From contig JAFTNZ010000030.1 in the NCBI GenBank assembly GCA_017451645.1, forward strand, positions 1 to 64,000: a stretch of 64,000 bases of DNA, written 5' to 3'. Shown here piece after piece: positions 46,852 through 57,249 of the stretch (positions are counted from its first letter, which is position 1; every line of letters starts with the position of its first letter). Both the position numbers and the translations under genes were made by a program. The stretch comes from Bacteroidaceae bacterium (GTDB lineage Bacteria; Bacteroidota; Bacteroidia; Bacteroidales; Bacteroidaceae). The notes beneath the pieces were generated by a model. It made no database searches. It was not told where the DNA came from and saw only the letters and a list, made by a program, of their open reading frames with translations.

Positions 46852-48903
46852 ATGCAGAAAGGAAACATTGGGGTTACAACAGAGAACATTTTCCCCGTTA
46901 TCAAAAAGTTCTTGTACAGCGATCATGAGATTTTTCTCCGCGAACTGGTGTCCAATGCCGTAGATGCCACACAAAAGCTGAAGACTTTGGCTTCGAAGGG
47001 CGACTTTAAGGGTGAAATGGGCGACATCACTGTGCGCGTGGCTATAGATAAAGAGGCTGGCACCATCACTATCAGCGATCATGGTATCGGTATGACATCT
47101 GATGAAATCGACAAGTATATCAACCAAATAGCCTTTTCGGGGGCCAACGACTTTCTTGACAAATACAAGGATGATGCCAACGCTATCATCGGTCACTTCG
47201 GACTCGGTTTTTACTCGGCTTTCATGGTGGCCAAGTCGGTAGATATCATCACCAAGTCTTATCAGGAAGGTGCACAGGCTGTAAAGTGGAGTTGCGACGG
47301 AAGTCCTGAATTCACTTTAGAAGAGGTAGAGCGCAAAGACAGAGGCACGGACATAGTACTCCACATAGATGATGACTGCAAGGAGTTCCTGGAAGAAAGC
47401 CGTATCTCTACGCTGCTCAGTAAATACTGCCGATTCTTGCCTGTTGATGTAGCTTTTGGCAAGAAAAAAGAGTGGAAAGAAGGCAAGCAGGTAGATACAG
47501 AGGAAGACAATATCATCAATGACTCTGAACCTTTGTGGATGAAGAAGCCACAGGAACTGAAAGATGAGGATTACAAGAAGTTCTACCGCGACCTCTATCC
47601 CATGTCAGATGAACCGCTCTTTTGGATTCATCTCAACGTAGATTATCCGTTCAATCTGACGGGTATCCTCTACTTCCCTAAAATCAAGAGTAATATTGAT
47701 TTGCAGAAGAACAAAATCCAACTTTATTGCAATCAGGTGTATGTAACGGATTCGGTAGAAGGAATTGTTCCTGATTTCCTTACATTGCTTCATGGTGTCA
47801 TTGATTCACCGGATATCCCGTTGAATGTATCGCGTTCATACTTGCAGAGCGACAGCAATGTGAAGAAAATTTCCACTTATATCTCCAAGAAAGTCGCAGA
47901 CCGTTTGCAAAGCATCTTCAAGAATGACCGTAAGGAGTTCGAGCAGAAGTGGGACGACCTGAAACTTTTCATTCACTACGGTCTGCTTACACAAGAAGAC
48001 TTCTATGATAAGGCCAACAAGTTCACTCTTTTTAAGGATACGGACGACAAGTTCTATACTTATGAAGAGTATCAGACCCTTATCAAAGACAATCAGACAG
48101 ACAAGGAGGGCAATCTCATCTATCTCTATGCCAACAACAAGGAGGAGCAGTATAGCTACATCGAGGCTGCTACAGCCAAGGGATACAATGTCCTGTTGAT
48201 GGACGGACAGCTTGATACGGCATTGGTGGGCCTGCTTGAACGTAAGTTGGAGAAGTCGCGATTCACCCGTGTGGATAGCGATGTGGCAGATCGTCTCATT
48301 GTCAAGGAAGATGCCAAGGAGTCAACCCTCGAAGCTGAAAAGAGTGAAATACTCTCATCGGTGTTCAGCAGCCAGCTTCCTAAGGTCAACAAGGTGGAGT
48401 TCCATGTCGAGGCTCACTCGTTGGGTGAAGGTGCTGCTCCCATCCTTATCACTCAGGGAGAGTATATGCGCCGTATGAAGGAGATGGCACAGTTGCAGCC
48501 AGGAATGGCTTTCTATGGCGAGATGCCTGATATGTACAATCTTGTGCTCAACGTTGACCATAAGCTCATCAAAGAAGTGTTGACCGATACAGATAAAGAG
48601 TGTGAAGCCGCATTAGCCCCCATTGAAGCTGAAATTAGAGGACTCAATGCCCGCCAAGCTGCATTGGAGCAGGCACAACAAGGAAAGAAGGATGAGGAAA
48701 TCACCGAAGCAGAAAAGAACGATTTGACTGAAGTTGAGAAAAAACTTGCTGATGAAAAGAGTAAGAAAGAGACTATCCTCACTCAGTATGCTGCAGGTAA
48801 CAAGGTGGTACATCAACTTATTGATTTGGCTTTGCTTCAGAACGGTATGTTGAAGGGAGAAGCACTCAACAATTTCGTGAAGCGTAGCATCGAGCTTATT
48901 TGA
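46852..48903 (+). CDS. htpG: Molecular chaperone HtpG (Hsp90)
   Basis: Cytosolic Hsp90. GHKL ATPase motifs: ELVSNAVDAT (Glu/Asn), DHGIGM and GHFGLGFYSAFM. The middle domain is recognised by IPLNVSRSYLQSD. The C-terminal part is longer than in E. coli (683 against 624) because of a charged coiled insertion (AEIRGLNARQAALEQAQQGKK ... ITEAEKNDLTEVEKKLADEK). No CIRCE or other heat-shock operator is apparent upstream. Confidence 0.96.
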   Translation: MQKGNIGVTTENIFPVIKKFLYSDHEIFLRELVSNAVDATQKLKTLASKGDFKGEMGDITVRVAIDKEAGTITISDHGIGMTSDEIDKYINQIAFSGANDFLDKYKDDANAIIGHFGLGFYSAFMVAKSVDIITKSYQEGAQAVKWSCDGSPEFTLEEVERKDRGTDIVLHIDDDCKEFLEESRISTLLSKYCRFLPVDVAFGKKKEWKEGKQVDTEEDNIINDSEPLWMKKPQELKDEDYKKFYRDLYPMSDEPLFWIHLNVDYPFNLTGILYFPKIKSNIDLQKNKIQLYCNQVYVTDSVEGIVPDFLTLLHGVIDSPDIPLNVSRSYLQSDSNVKKISTYISKKVADRLQSIFKNDRKEFEQKWDDLKLFIHYGLLTQEDFYDKANKFTLFKDTDDKFYTYEEYQTLIKDNQTDKEGNLIYLYANNKEEQYSYIEAATAKGYNVLLMDGQLDTALVGLLERKLEKSRFTRVDSDVADRLIVKEDAKESTLEAEKSEILSSVFSSQLPKVNKVEFHVEAHSLGEGAAPILITQGEYMRRMKEMAQLQPGMAFYGEMPDMYNLVLNVDHKLIKEVLTDTDKECEAALAPIEAEIRGLNARQAALEQAQQGKKDEEITEAEKNDLTEVEKKLADEKSKKETILTQYAAGNKVVHQLIDLALLQNGMLKGEALNNFVKRSIELI

Positions 48904-48924
48904 GCTTTATTATAGAATATCGAG

Positions 48925-48973
48925 ACGTAAAGGCGCAAAAGAGCATATCCTCAGCTCTTTTGTGCCTTTATGT
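48925..48973 (+). terminator. Terminator after htpG
   Basis: A 20-bp stem (ACGTAAAGGCGCAAAAGAGC and its near-complement) with a nine-base loop, ending in TTTGTTTT. Confidence 0.85.
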
Positions 48974-49060
48974 TTGTTTTCAGCCGAAAAATATAATGAA
49001 CCAAGTATCAGATAGTTGTGGAAACTGCTCTAAAAATCTTGGAAAAAAGTCCTTGAATTG

Positions 49061-49092
49061 TTTGGCCGGTATTGAAAAAAGCCGTACCTTTG
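49061..49092 (+). promoter_or_regulatory. Promoter of tRNA-Arg pair
   Basis: TTTG at 49061-49064 and TACCTTTG at 49085-49092 with 20 bases between them form an ideal Bacteroidetes promoter, 24 bases ahead of the first tRNA. Confidence 0.8.
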
Positions 49093-49115
49093 CACCCGTT
49101 AAATGAAAGGACAAT

Positions 49116-49189
49116 GGCTCCGTAGCTCAACTGAATAGAGCATCTGACTACGGATCAGAAGGTTACAGGTTTGAATCCTGTCGGAGTCA
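49116..49189 (+). tRNA. tRNA-Arg(ACG), copy 1
   Basis: 74 nt. Acceptor GGCTCCG pairs with CGGAGTC; D-arm GCTC/GAGC; anticodon stem TCTGA/TCAGA with loop CTACGGA, anticodon ACG; T-arm ACAGG/CCTGT. Discriminator A; CCA is not encoded. ACG is expected to be edited to ICG and read CGU/CGC/CGA. Confidence 0.96.
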
Positions 49190-49220
49190 CGATACTTCAT
49201 AAATATTTGTTTGACAATTT

Positions 49221-49294
49221 GGCTCCGTAGCTCAACTGAATAGAGCATCTGACTACGGATCAGAAGGTTACAGGTTTGAATCCTGTCGGAGTCA
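49221..49294 (+). tRNA. tRNA-Arg(ACG), copy 2
   Basis: Base-for-base identical to the copy 105 bases upstream over the 74-nt gene. The short spacer differs, apart from ACAAT just before each gene. Same transcript, ended by the following terminator. Confidence 0.96.
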
Positions 49295-49299
49295 CAAGG

Positions 49300-49333
49300 A
49301 ACATTCTCGCAGTGATGCGGGGATGTTTTTTGT
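49300..49333 (+). terminator. Terminator of tRNA-Arg pair
   Basis: AACATTCTCGCA and TGCGGGGATGTT pair over 12 positions around GTGA, followed by T-rich sequence. Confidence 0.85.
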
Positions 49334-49433
49334 TTTATGATGTATGATATAAAAAATATGGCATTCTCAGTAAACATAAGGATGCCATATTAGTTTGGTT
49401 GAAGGTTCTTGTATCTCCCGTAGAGGCAGTTTC

Positions 49434-49970
49434 TCATTCTACCACTTGATAGATGTGGCGCAGGTTGCGTCCTTCGTGGTCGTAGTCGAGTCCGTAACCT
49501 ACGATGAAATCGTTTTCGATGTTAAAGCAGCGGTATGGGATATTCAAGTCAACTTGCAGATTGCCCGGTTTTACCAACAGAGACGAAATGTGTATTTCTG
49601 CCGGATGCTTTTCTTCCAACATGCGGAGCAGTTCCTTCATGGTGAAACCTGTGTCGATGATGTCTTCAACGATGACAACGGTGCGTCCTTCAATGTTTTG
49701 TGTCAGTCCTAACAGTTGCTTGACTTCTCCCGTAGAGCTTACTCCTTCGTAGGAAGCTACACGCACGAAAGTGATTTCGCAAGGGATGGTGATGTCGCGC
49801 AACAGGTCGGCTGCAAACACGAACGAGCCATTCAGTACGACCAGAAACAGCGGATTCTTTCCCGCTAAGTCAGTATTCATCTGGTCGGCCAGTTCCTTCA
49901 CGCGGGCCAACAATTTTTCTTCAGGAATATACAAAGCAAATTGCTTGTCTTTTACTTGTACAGTATTCAT
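49434..49970 (-). CDS. hpt: Hypoxanthine phosphoribosyltransferase
   Basis: Purine salvage enzyme converting hypoxanthine/guanine and PRPP to nucleotides. PRPP-binding motif VVIVEDIIDTGFTM, plus VVLNGSFVFAADLLR near the N-terminus and FIVGYGLDYDHEGRNLRHIYQV at the end. 178 residues, normal. The purine permease gene lies 82 bases upstream on the same strand, giving an uptake-salvage pair. Confidence 0.95.
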   Translation of the reverse strand: MNTVQVKDKQFALYIPEEKLLARVKELADQMNTDLAGKNPLFLVVLNGSFVFAADLLRDITIPCEITFVRVASYEGVSSTGEVKQLLGLTQNIEGRTVVIVEDIIDTGFTMKELLRMLEEKHPAEIHISSLLVKPGNLQVDLNIPYRCFNIENDFIVGYGLDYDHEGRNLRHIYQVVE

Positions 49971-50052
49971 TGGATTAAACTTTGATTGTCTGTGTATATT
50001 GATTTTTCTTCTTTTCTTAGAATGTCCACTTGGCAGCGTTGGATAATGCTTG

Positions 50053-51339
50053 TTAAACCATAAACTTGATAAGGAAGAATGCGGCCAGAATGTACATGCC
50101 GATGCTCATTTTACGGTAGTTTCCGCTACAGAGGTTGATGAAGATGTAGCTCAAATGTCCCAACACGATACCGTCGGAAATGCTGTATGACAACGGCATG
50201 AACAGGATGCAGATGAAAGCCGGGATGGCTTCGGAGTAATCTGTGAAGTTCACCTTCAGCACCGAGCCCATCATCATGAGGCCAACCAATACCAGTACGG
50301 GAGTAGTTGCAGCAGCTGGGATGGCCAGGAACAACGGGGCAAAGAACAGTGCCAACAGGAAGCAGGCACCAGTCACAACGGCGGTCAGTCCGCTACGTCC
50401 ACCTTCGTTCACACCGGCGGCACTCTCTACATACACGGCTACCGTGCTGGTCCCCATGGCGGCACCTGCTGCTGTGGAGATAGAATCTACCATAAACACC
50501 TCTTTCAGCTTAGGTATTTTGCCATCGGCCTTTACCATGCCTGCACGGCTGGTCACACCGATAACCGTACCGATGCAGTCGAACAAATCTACAAAGAGCA
50601 AGGTAAATACGATGATAACCATGTCTTTACTGAGAATCTGGTTCCATTCAAACTTCAAGAAAATAGGTTCGATTGAAGGGGGAATGCTGAATATACCATC
50701 GAAGTTTGTCACTCCCAAGGGGATGCCTATCAGCGTAGTTATCAGAATACCGAAGAGCAAAGCTCCCTTTATGTTCTTTACCAACAGGACAGAGGTCAGC
50801 ACAATGCCGATGACTCCCAATAGAGCCGACCCGGAGGTCAGATTACCAAGGCTTACCAGTGTGGCTTCGTTGTTGACAATGATTTCGGCACTCTTCAGTC
50901 CGATAAAGGCAATGTAGAGTCCGATACCGGCACTGATGGCGTTTTTCAGTGTGTCGGGGATTACATCTACAATCTTTTCACGTAAGTTGGTGACGGTCAG
51001 CAGGATAAAAACCAATCCTTCGAGGAATACGGCCGTCAGGGCAAACTGCCATGAGTAACCCATAATCATACACACCGTGTAGGCAAAAAAGGCATTCAAG
51101 CCCATGCCCGGTGCCAAGGCCAGCGGCAATTTGGCATAAAGCCCCATGAAGATAGTAGGCAATGCCGACATGATAACTGTGGTAGTAAACAAGGCGCCCT
51201 TGTCCATACCGGTTTCACTCAGAATGTTGGGGTTTACGGCCAGAATGTAGGCCATAGTGAGGAAGGTGGTGATTCCTGCCATCACTTCCGTCTTGACGGT
51301 TGATGCTTTCGGGTCGAATCCGAAAAGTTTTTCAAGCAT
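50053..51339 (-). CDS. NCS2-family purine permease (adenine/guanine/hypoxanthine type)
   Basis: Inner-membrane nucleobase importer with about 12-14 helices in 428 residues. Family strings: LTMAYILAVNPNILSETGMDKGA, PGMGLNAFFAYTVC, FDCIGTVIGVTSRAGM and AAGAAMGTSTVAVYVESAAGVNEGGRSGLT, which mark the PbuG/YicO (AzgA-like) branch. Neighbouring hpt supports a purine substrate. Which purine it prefers cannot be told from sequence. Confidence 0.92.
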   Translation of the reverse strand: MLEKLFGFDPKASTVKTEVMAGITTFLTMAYILAVNPNILSETGMDKGALFTTTVIMSALPTIFMGLYAKLPLALAPGMGLNAFFAYTVCMIMGYSWQFALTAVFLEGLVFILLTVTNLREKIVDVIPDTLKNAISAGIGLYIAFIGLKSAEIIVNNEATLVSLGNLTSGSALLGVIGIVLTSVLLVKNIKGALLFGILITTLIGIPLGVTNFDGIFSIPPSIEPIFLKFEWNQILSKDMVIIVFTLLFVDLFDCIGTVIGVTSRAGMVKADGKIPKLKEVFMVDSISTAAGAAMGTSTVAVYVESAAGVNEGGRSGLTAVVTGACFLLALFFAPLFLAIPAAATTPVLVLVGLMMMGSVLKVNFTDYSEAIPAFICILFMPLSYSISDGIVLGHLSYIFINLCSGNYRKMSIGMYILAAFFLIKFMV

Positions 51340-51442
51340 ATATAGATAATTAGATGTGTTTTTTAATTATAAGACACAAAGATAAAGACTATTTTTGAAT
51401 TGAACGAAGAAAAGATAAGGAAACTTAATGAAGGGATGATAA

Positions 51443-51493
51443 AAACCGCAACCGCTCTAAAATCAATCGACGATTTTAGAGCGGTTGCGGTTT
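51443..51493 (-). terminator. Perfect 22-bp hairpin, terminator
   Basis: Two 22-base arms (51443-51464 and 51472-51493) are exact complements around loop AATCGAC. Both strands continue with short T-runs, longer on the minus strand (TTTTTATC). It would end the dapA transcript, and may isolate the purine permease gene. Confidence 0.85.
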
Positions 51494-51495
51494 CT

Positions 51496-51684
51496 TTAAA
51501 TGATAGTGGCTAACAGGCTTCCTGTAGTTTTACCCAACTCATAAAGCAGGTTACAGGCAAACGCTATCAACCCTATGGTTATGAAAACCCGACAAAAGGA
51601 ATTCTTCTAGATAGTTTCTTTTACTTCTGTGAAGGTTTTCACACTTTGTTTTCCAAAAATATGTTCAAACGTAGCCCTGTTCAT
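51496..51684 (-). pseudogene. Small ORF with in-frame stop, possible membrane peptide
   Basis: Read from ATG 51684, the frame gives MNRATFEHIFGKQSVKTF... then TAG at codon 26 (51607-51609), and continues in the same frame as KNSFCRVFITIGLIAFACNLL... to a TAA at 51496. The 63-codon frame with a hydrophobic second half may be a decayed small gene or relic of a larger one (a transposase tail is possible). No family recognised. Confidence 0.3.
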
Positions 51685-51702
51685 AGTACTTCTTTTTTGT
51701 TC

Positions 51703-51768
51703 TCAGCACTTTATGTGCAGTTCTTGCAATATTTGACGCATCTTTTCGAAGGTGGTGATGCGTGTGGG
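51703..51768 (-). pseudogene. Remnant copy of the dapA 3' end
   Basis: Minus-strand codons here encode the last residues of DapA (PTRITTFEKMRQ...LHIK) followed by TGC TGA. The 60 bases 51709-51768 match 52526-52585 of dapA with three differences, all synonymous. The intact dapA ends ...KY with TAA. The remnant lies on the far side of the ExbD-like gene, so that gene is flanked by two versions of the dapA end. Confidence 0.85.
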
Positions 51769-51801
51769 TGTAATACCTTATTTCTCGTTTTTATTGATAC
51801 G

Positions 51802-52497
51802 TCATTCAACAAATTCAATTTTGTCTACACTAATTGTATTTTTTCTCATAGATTCAACGTGTTTGCGATATTCCTCAATGGTAAGTCTTTTCATTATTGG
51901 TTCCGTAGTTGTAGAAACTGGTGCTATTAGTTGATATGAAAAGTTACACCACCCCCATGTTATTTCGTCAGTTATAATGATGAAGGGGAATTTTCTTCTG
52001 TCTGCATTTTCACTTAAAATCTCAGACAAATAAGAATTACGTCTTTTGTGTATATCAACAATCACACTTCCAATCTCCTTAACTAAAAGGATTGGAGTAG
52101 AAAGAGGTTGGTCTAGATACTTTGTTCCATCATCGTACTCGAAATGGACAATCATGTTATTCCGAGAAAAATTCTGAAATTCTGTTAAGAAATCAAGGAC
52201 TTCCTCCCTTGAAGAAATATTCAGACCTGATTCTGGAGAATCTTTTTTGAGCATAAATTCTCCCCTTGCATTGATTAACACCTCAATAATTGTTGTATTT
52301 TTGACATCTTTTGATATCAGACTGTCTAAGACTTCAATTCTGTATGGACCGATAGTATCCACTTGGTCAACAAGAATGATACCAGTTCCCTGGCAGAGGT
52401 TTTCGACTACTTGTCTGTTATTCTCATTGCTTGGATTATTGGGATAAGCGGTAAGCAGAAATGAGAAAAGGGATAGTATCAATGTAATTTTTTTCAT
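51802..52497 (-). CDS. Secreted or anchored ExbD-like hypothetical protein (cargo at dapA)
   Basis: 231 residues with an N-terminal hydrophobic segment (MKKITLILSLFSFLLTAYPNN). The segment IIEVLINARGEFMLKK ... ISSREEVLDFLTEFQ resembles the periplasmic domain of ExbD/TolR, but the match is weak and the rest is not recognised. The sequence is AT-rich compared with dapA. It starts 22 bases behind the dapA stop and is followed after 33 bases by a duplicate of the dapA end, showing that it was inserted there. Confidence 0.6.
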   Translation of the reverse strand: MKKITLILSLFSFLLTAYPNNPSNENNRQVVENLCQGTGIILVDQVDTIGPYRIEVLDSLISKDVKNTTIIEVLINARGEFMLKKDSPESGLNISSREEVLDFLTEFQNFSRNNMIVHFEYDDGTKYLDQPLSTPILLVKEIGSVIVDIHKRRNSYLSEILSENADRRKFPFIIITDEITWGWCNFSYQLIAPVSTTTEPIMKRLTIEEYRKHVESMRKNTISVDKIEFVE

Positions 52498-52519
52498 GCG
52501 ATTATTATTGGTCCAATTA

Positions 52520-53413
52520 TTAATATTTTATGTGCAGTTCCTGCAATATCTGACGCATCTTTTCAAAGGTGGTGATGCGTGTGGGTACCAGCGGCAGGCG
52601 CAGACGGTTCTCAATCATGCCCATGGCATTGAGCATGGCCTTCACACCGGCAGGATTACCATCCACGAAGAGGAGGCTGAACAGTTCGGTGAAACTATGG
52701 TGAATCTTCAAAGCATTGGCATAGTCGCCCTGCAGAGCCAGACGGGTCATGCGGCTGAACTCCTTGGGGAAGGCATTCCCGATAACCGAGATGACACCCA
52801 CGGCACCCAATGTGATGAGCGGGAAGGTGATACCGTCGTCGCCAGAGATGACGTCGAAGTTCTCCGGCTTGTTCTTGATGATGTCGTCCATCTGCGTGAT
52901 GTTGCCCGAAGCCTCTTTGATGGCGATGACGTTCTTGAAGTCGCGTGCGATGCGCAAGGTTGTCTCTGCCGTCATGTTCACGCCCGTACGTCCCGGCACG
53001 TTGTAGAGCACGATGGGCAGGTCGGTCGATTCAGCAATGGCCTTATAGTGTTGGTAGATTCCTTCTTGCGAGGGCTTATTGTAATAAGGTACTACGGAAA
53101 GGATGGCATCGATGCCGGTGAAATCATCGTTTTTCAGCGAATCGATGACGGCTTGTGTGTTGTTTCCTCCGCATCCCAGCATGATGGGGATACGCCCGTT
53201 CACACGCTCCACTACCAAGCGGGTAATTTCCTTTTTCTCTTCAGTTGTCAATGTCGGTGTTTCTGCTGTAGTGCCCAATACACACAAGAAGTCGGCACCG
53301 TTCTGTACCAGATGGTCCACCATGCGTGTCAATGCAGGATAATCCACCGAGCCGTCTTCTTTGAACGGGGTGATGAGAGCCACCCCCATACCTTTAAATC
53401 TACGGTATATCAT
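52520..53413 (-). CDS. dapA: 4-hydroxy-tetrahydrodipicolinate synthase
   Basis: Condenses pyruvate and aspartate semialdehyde in lysine and diaminopimelate synthesis. The Schiff-base lysine lies in VIAIKEASGN, the catalytic tyrosine in VLYNVPGRTGVNM, the TT motif in LGTTAETPTLT. 297 residues. The C-terminus ...ELHIKY may derive from an incoming allele, as a second version of the end persists at 51703-51768. Confidence 0.96.
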   Translation of the reverse strand: MIYRRFKGMGVALITPFKEDGSVDYPALTRMVDHLVQNGADFLCVLGTTAETPTLTTEEKKEITRLVVERVNGRIPIMLGCGGNNTQAVIDSLKNDDFTGIDAILSVVPYYNKPSQEGIYQHYKAIAESTDLPIVLYNVPGRTGVNMTAETTLRIARDFKNVIAIKEASGNITQMDDIIKNKPENFDVISGDDGITFPLITLGAVGVISVIGNAFPKEFSRMTRLALQGDYANALKIHHSFTELFSLLFVDGNPAGVKAMLNAMGMIENRLRLPLVPTRITTFEKMRQILQELHIKY

Positions 53414-53456
53414 ATAGATAATCTCTCTTACGTTTCAATTTTAAACTAATTGGCCG

Positions 53457-53464
53457 CAAAATTA
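53457..53464 (-). promoter_or_regulatory. Promoter -7 box for dapA
   Basis: The minus strand reads TAATTTTG, matching TAnnTTTG, 44 bases before the dapA ATG. Confidence 0.55.
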
Positions 53465-53695
53465 CAAATAAATTCGGTATAAAATGCATTTTGCTTGACA
53501 AATATTCTTCTTTTGGGAGATTTTATAGACAAGTTTGTATGAATGGCTTTGGCGGGCGATGTACCTTTTTCATCTATCATATGTTTCTTCGGGAGAGAAG
53601 AACTGGAAACGTATGGAAAGATACAGGGCTCTTTCGTCTTTCTCTTCCCTGTCAATGCATCATCGCCTCCTTGATGTTTGTCTCTGCCAATGCTA

Positions 53696-53768
53696 TGGCA
53701 GACGTCTGCCAAGCTTGTGGCAGATTTATGCCATAGTAATGGCAGATGTCTGCCAACGGCGTTGGCAG
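53696..53768. repeat. Multi-palindrome intergenic repeat, copy 2 (inverted)
   Basis: Contains TGGCAGACGTCTGCCA (53696-53711), a degenerate TGGCAGATTTATGCCA (53718-53733), TGGCAGATGTCTGCCA (53740-53755) and CTGCCAACGGCGTTGGCAG (53750-53768). Its reverse complement aligns over its whole 73 bases with the repeat at 24587-24659; differences concentrate in loops or keep pairing. Located in the 400-base gap between dapA and the DUF6078 gene. Confidence 0.85.
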
Positions 53769-53816
53769 TAACGTTTCAGCGTGGATGAACAGTGTAAAGG
53801 TACGGATGAGGGCGTG

Positions 53817-54224
53817 TTACCAAAGGTAATCTTCCACGTAGGAATCAAAATCCCATTCGTTGTTGAAACCGAATCGGGCGATTATTTGGCGTACCGCCTT
53901 CTGTTCGTCGGGTGAAAGCAAGCGTTCTCCCTTGCGGATGCGGTAGTAGCTCCGTTCGCTGAAGTGCATCGACAAGGCTGTTACCGTCCGTTCGTGGATG
54001 TTATAGGGAAGTTGTCCCATCACCTTCTTCATGCCTTTGGCGTAAAGGACCTTCTTTGCCGGAGCATAGTGTCTGCATCCGGCAGATGACATCTCAAGAA
54101 GTCGGGGGTTAAGGATGGTGAGTCGTTCGTCGCCGCTCTCTGTCAATGCTATGTGTCGCAGGCATTCTGCAGCTTTGGGACATTCTGTCCGTGTGCAGAG
54201 GGGATAATTGAATGGGATTTTCAT
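53817..54224 (-). CDS. DUF6078-family protein
   Basis: The start at ATG 54224 gives 135 residues (MKIPFNYPLCTRTECPKAAE...); upstream in-frame ATG 54275 would overlap ligA. Cysteines at CTRTECPKAAEC and CRHY suggest a metal site. The C-terminal half (FSERSYYRIRKGERLLSPDEQ ... IIARFGFNNEWDFDSYVEDYLW) looks like a helix-turn-helix or winged region. Family of unknown function, confined as far as I know to Bacteroidales. Confidence 0.75.
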   Translation of the reverse strand: MKIPFNYPLCTRTECPKAAECLRHIALTESGDERLTILNPRLLEMSSAGCRHYAPAKKVLYAKGMKKVMGQLPYNIHERTVTALSMHFSERSYYRIRKGERLLSPDEQKAVRQIIARFGFNNEWDFDSYVEDYLW

Positions 54225-54264
54225 CGTATGGTGGTATTTTCTTTCTTTGTGATTATGGGTTTGT

Positions 54265-56441
<2,177 letters not shown>

Positions 56442-56454
<13 letters not shown>

Positions 56455-57002
56455 ATAAAACATTCACTATTCAATGGGTTGGTCCTTTCCATTCTCTAAT
56501 GGAAATGAATCAATATCTTGGAAATACAGAAACTTGTGACGAAGGACTTTTTAGTTTTTATTACTTCTGTGGAAATAAAAAAGGAAAAGGTCATAAAAAG
56601 AATTACTTTTATAGGTATTTTGGGATACATAAAAGAATTGATAGTATTAAAATGCGATTACAAAGCAGGCATGAACATTTTCGTGATTTCATTGAAAATG
56701 AAAATTTAGACATCTGGATTGGAACCTTTGCTTGTGAAAAGAATCAGATGGAACAAAATATCGAAGATGTAGAAACGTTATTTATTTCTACATATGGTGA
56801 TTATCTGACCGAGAATGATCGGAAAAAGAATAGTATTCCTAGAGAATCTATTTGTATTATTAATTTATGGTATAAGGAATCAGAAAATCAACAATGGATA
56901 AGGAAGAAACCAAGTATTAATTTCTTTCATGATGTATTAATTTATGAGAAAGAGTTTAATCAAATATTAGTAGCAAATCTAACTCAAATAAAGAATCAAT
57001 AA
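56442..57002 (+). CDS. GIY-YIG-like nuclease-fold protein (cargo at trmD)
   Basis: 186 residues, AT-rich. The order FSFYYFCG ... YFYRYFGIHKRIDSIKMRLQSRH ... WIGTFA ... DVETLFISTYGDYL is compatible with a GIY-YIG fold (paired Tyr, then Tyr-x-Gly, Arg/His and a Glu), but no family name comes to mind. It begins within the truncated trmD leader and would use the trmD promoter. The region behind it (57003-57249) has no gene. A DNA-cutting role is an inference from fold only. Confidence 0.5.
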
Positions 57003-57249
57003 TGAAATCGAATAATTCAATATTATCGTTGTCTTGGAAGTAAGAACGTTAAAGAGATTGTGGAAGACAAAGCTTCGATTCGGTAAGGGCTGTTTTTATA
57101 ATGTTGTGATAATAATCTTATTTTCTTCTCAAAGATGCCAAAATTGAGCGAAATCCCCTGTGTATAGCAAACTTTTTGTTTGGAAATACTGTAAATCACA
57201 GAAAAAATATTATCTTCGCATCTTATTTAATAATTAATAAATAGAATAA

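Noticed and set aside
49116-49294. Tandem tRNA pair as an attachment site of an island
   Set aside because: No integrase or partial tRNA copy is found nearby; simple tandem duplication within one transcript is sufficient.
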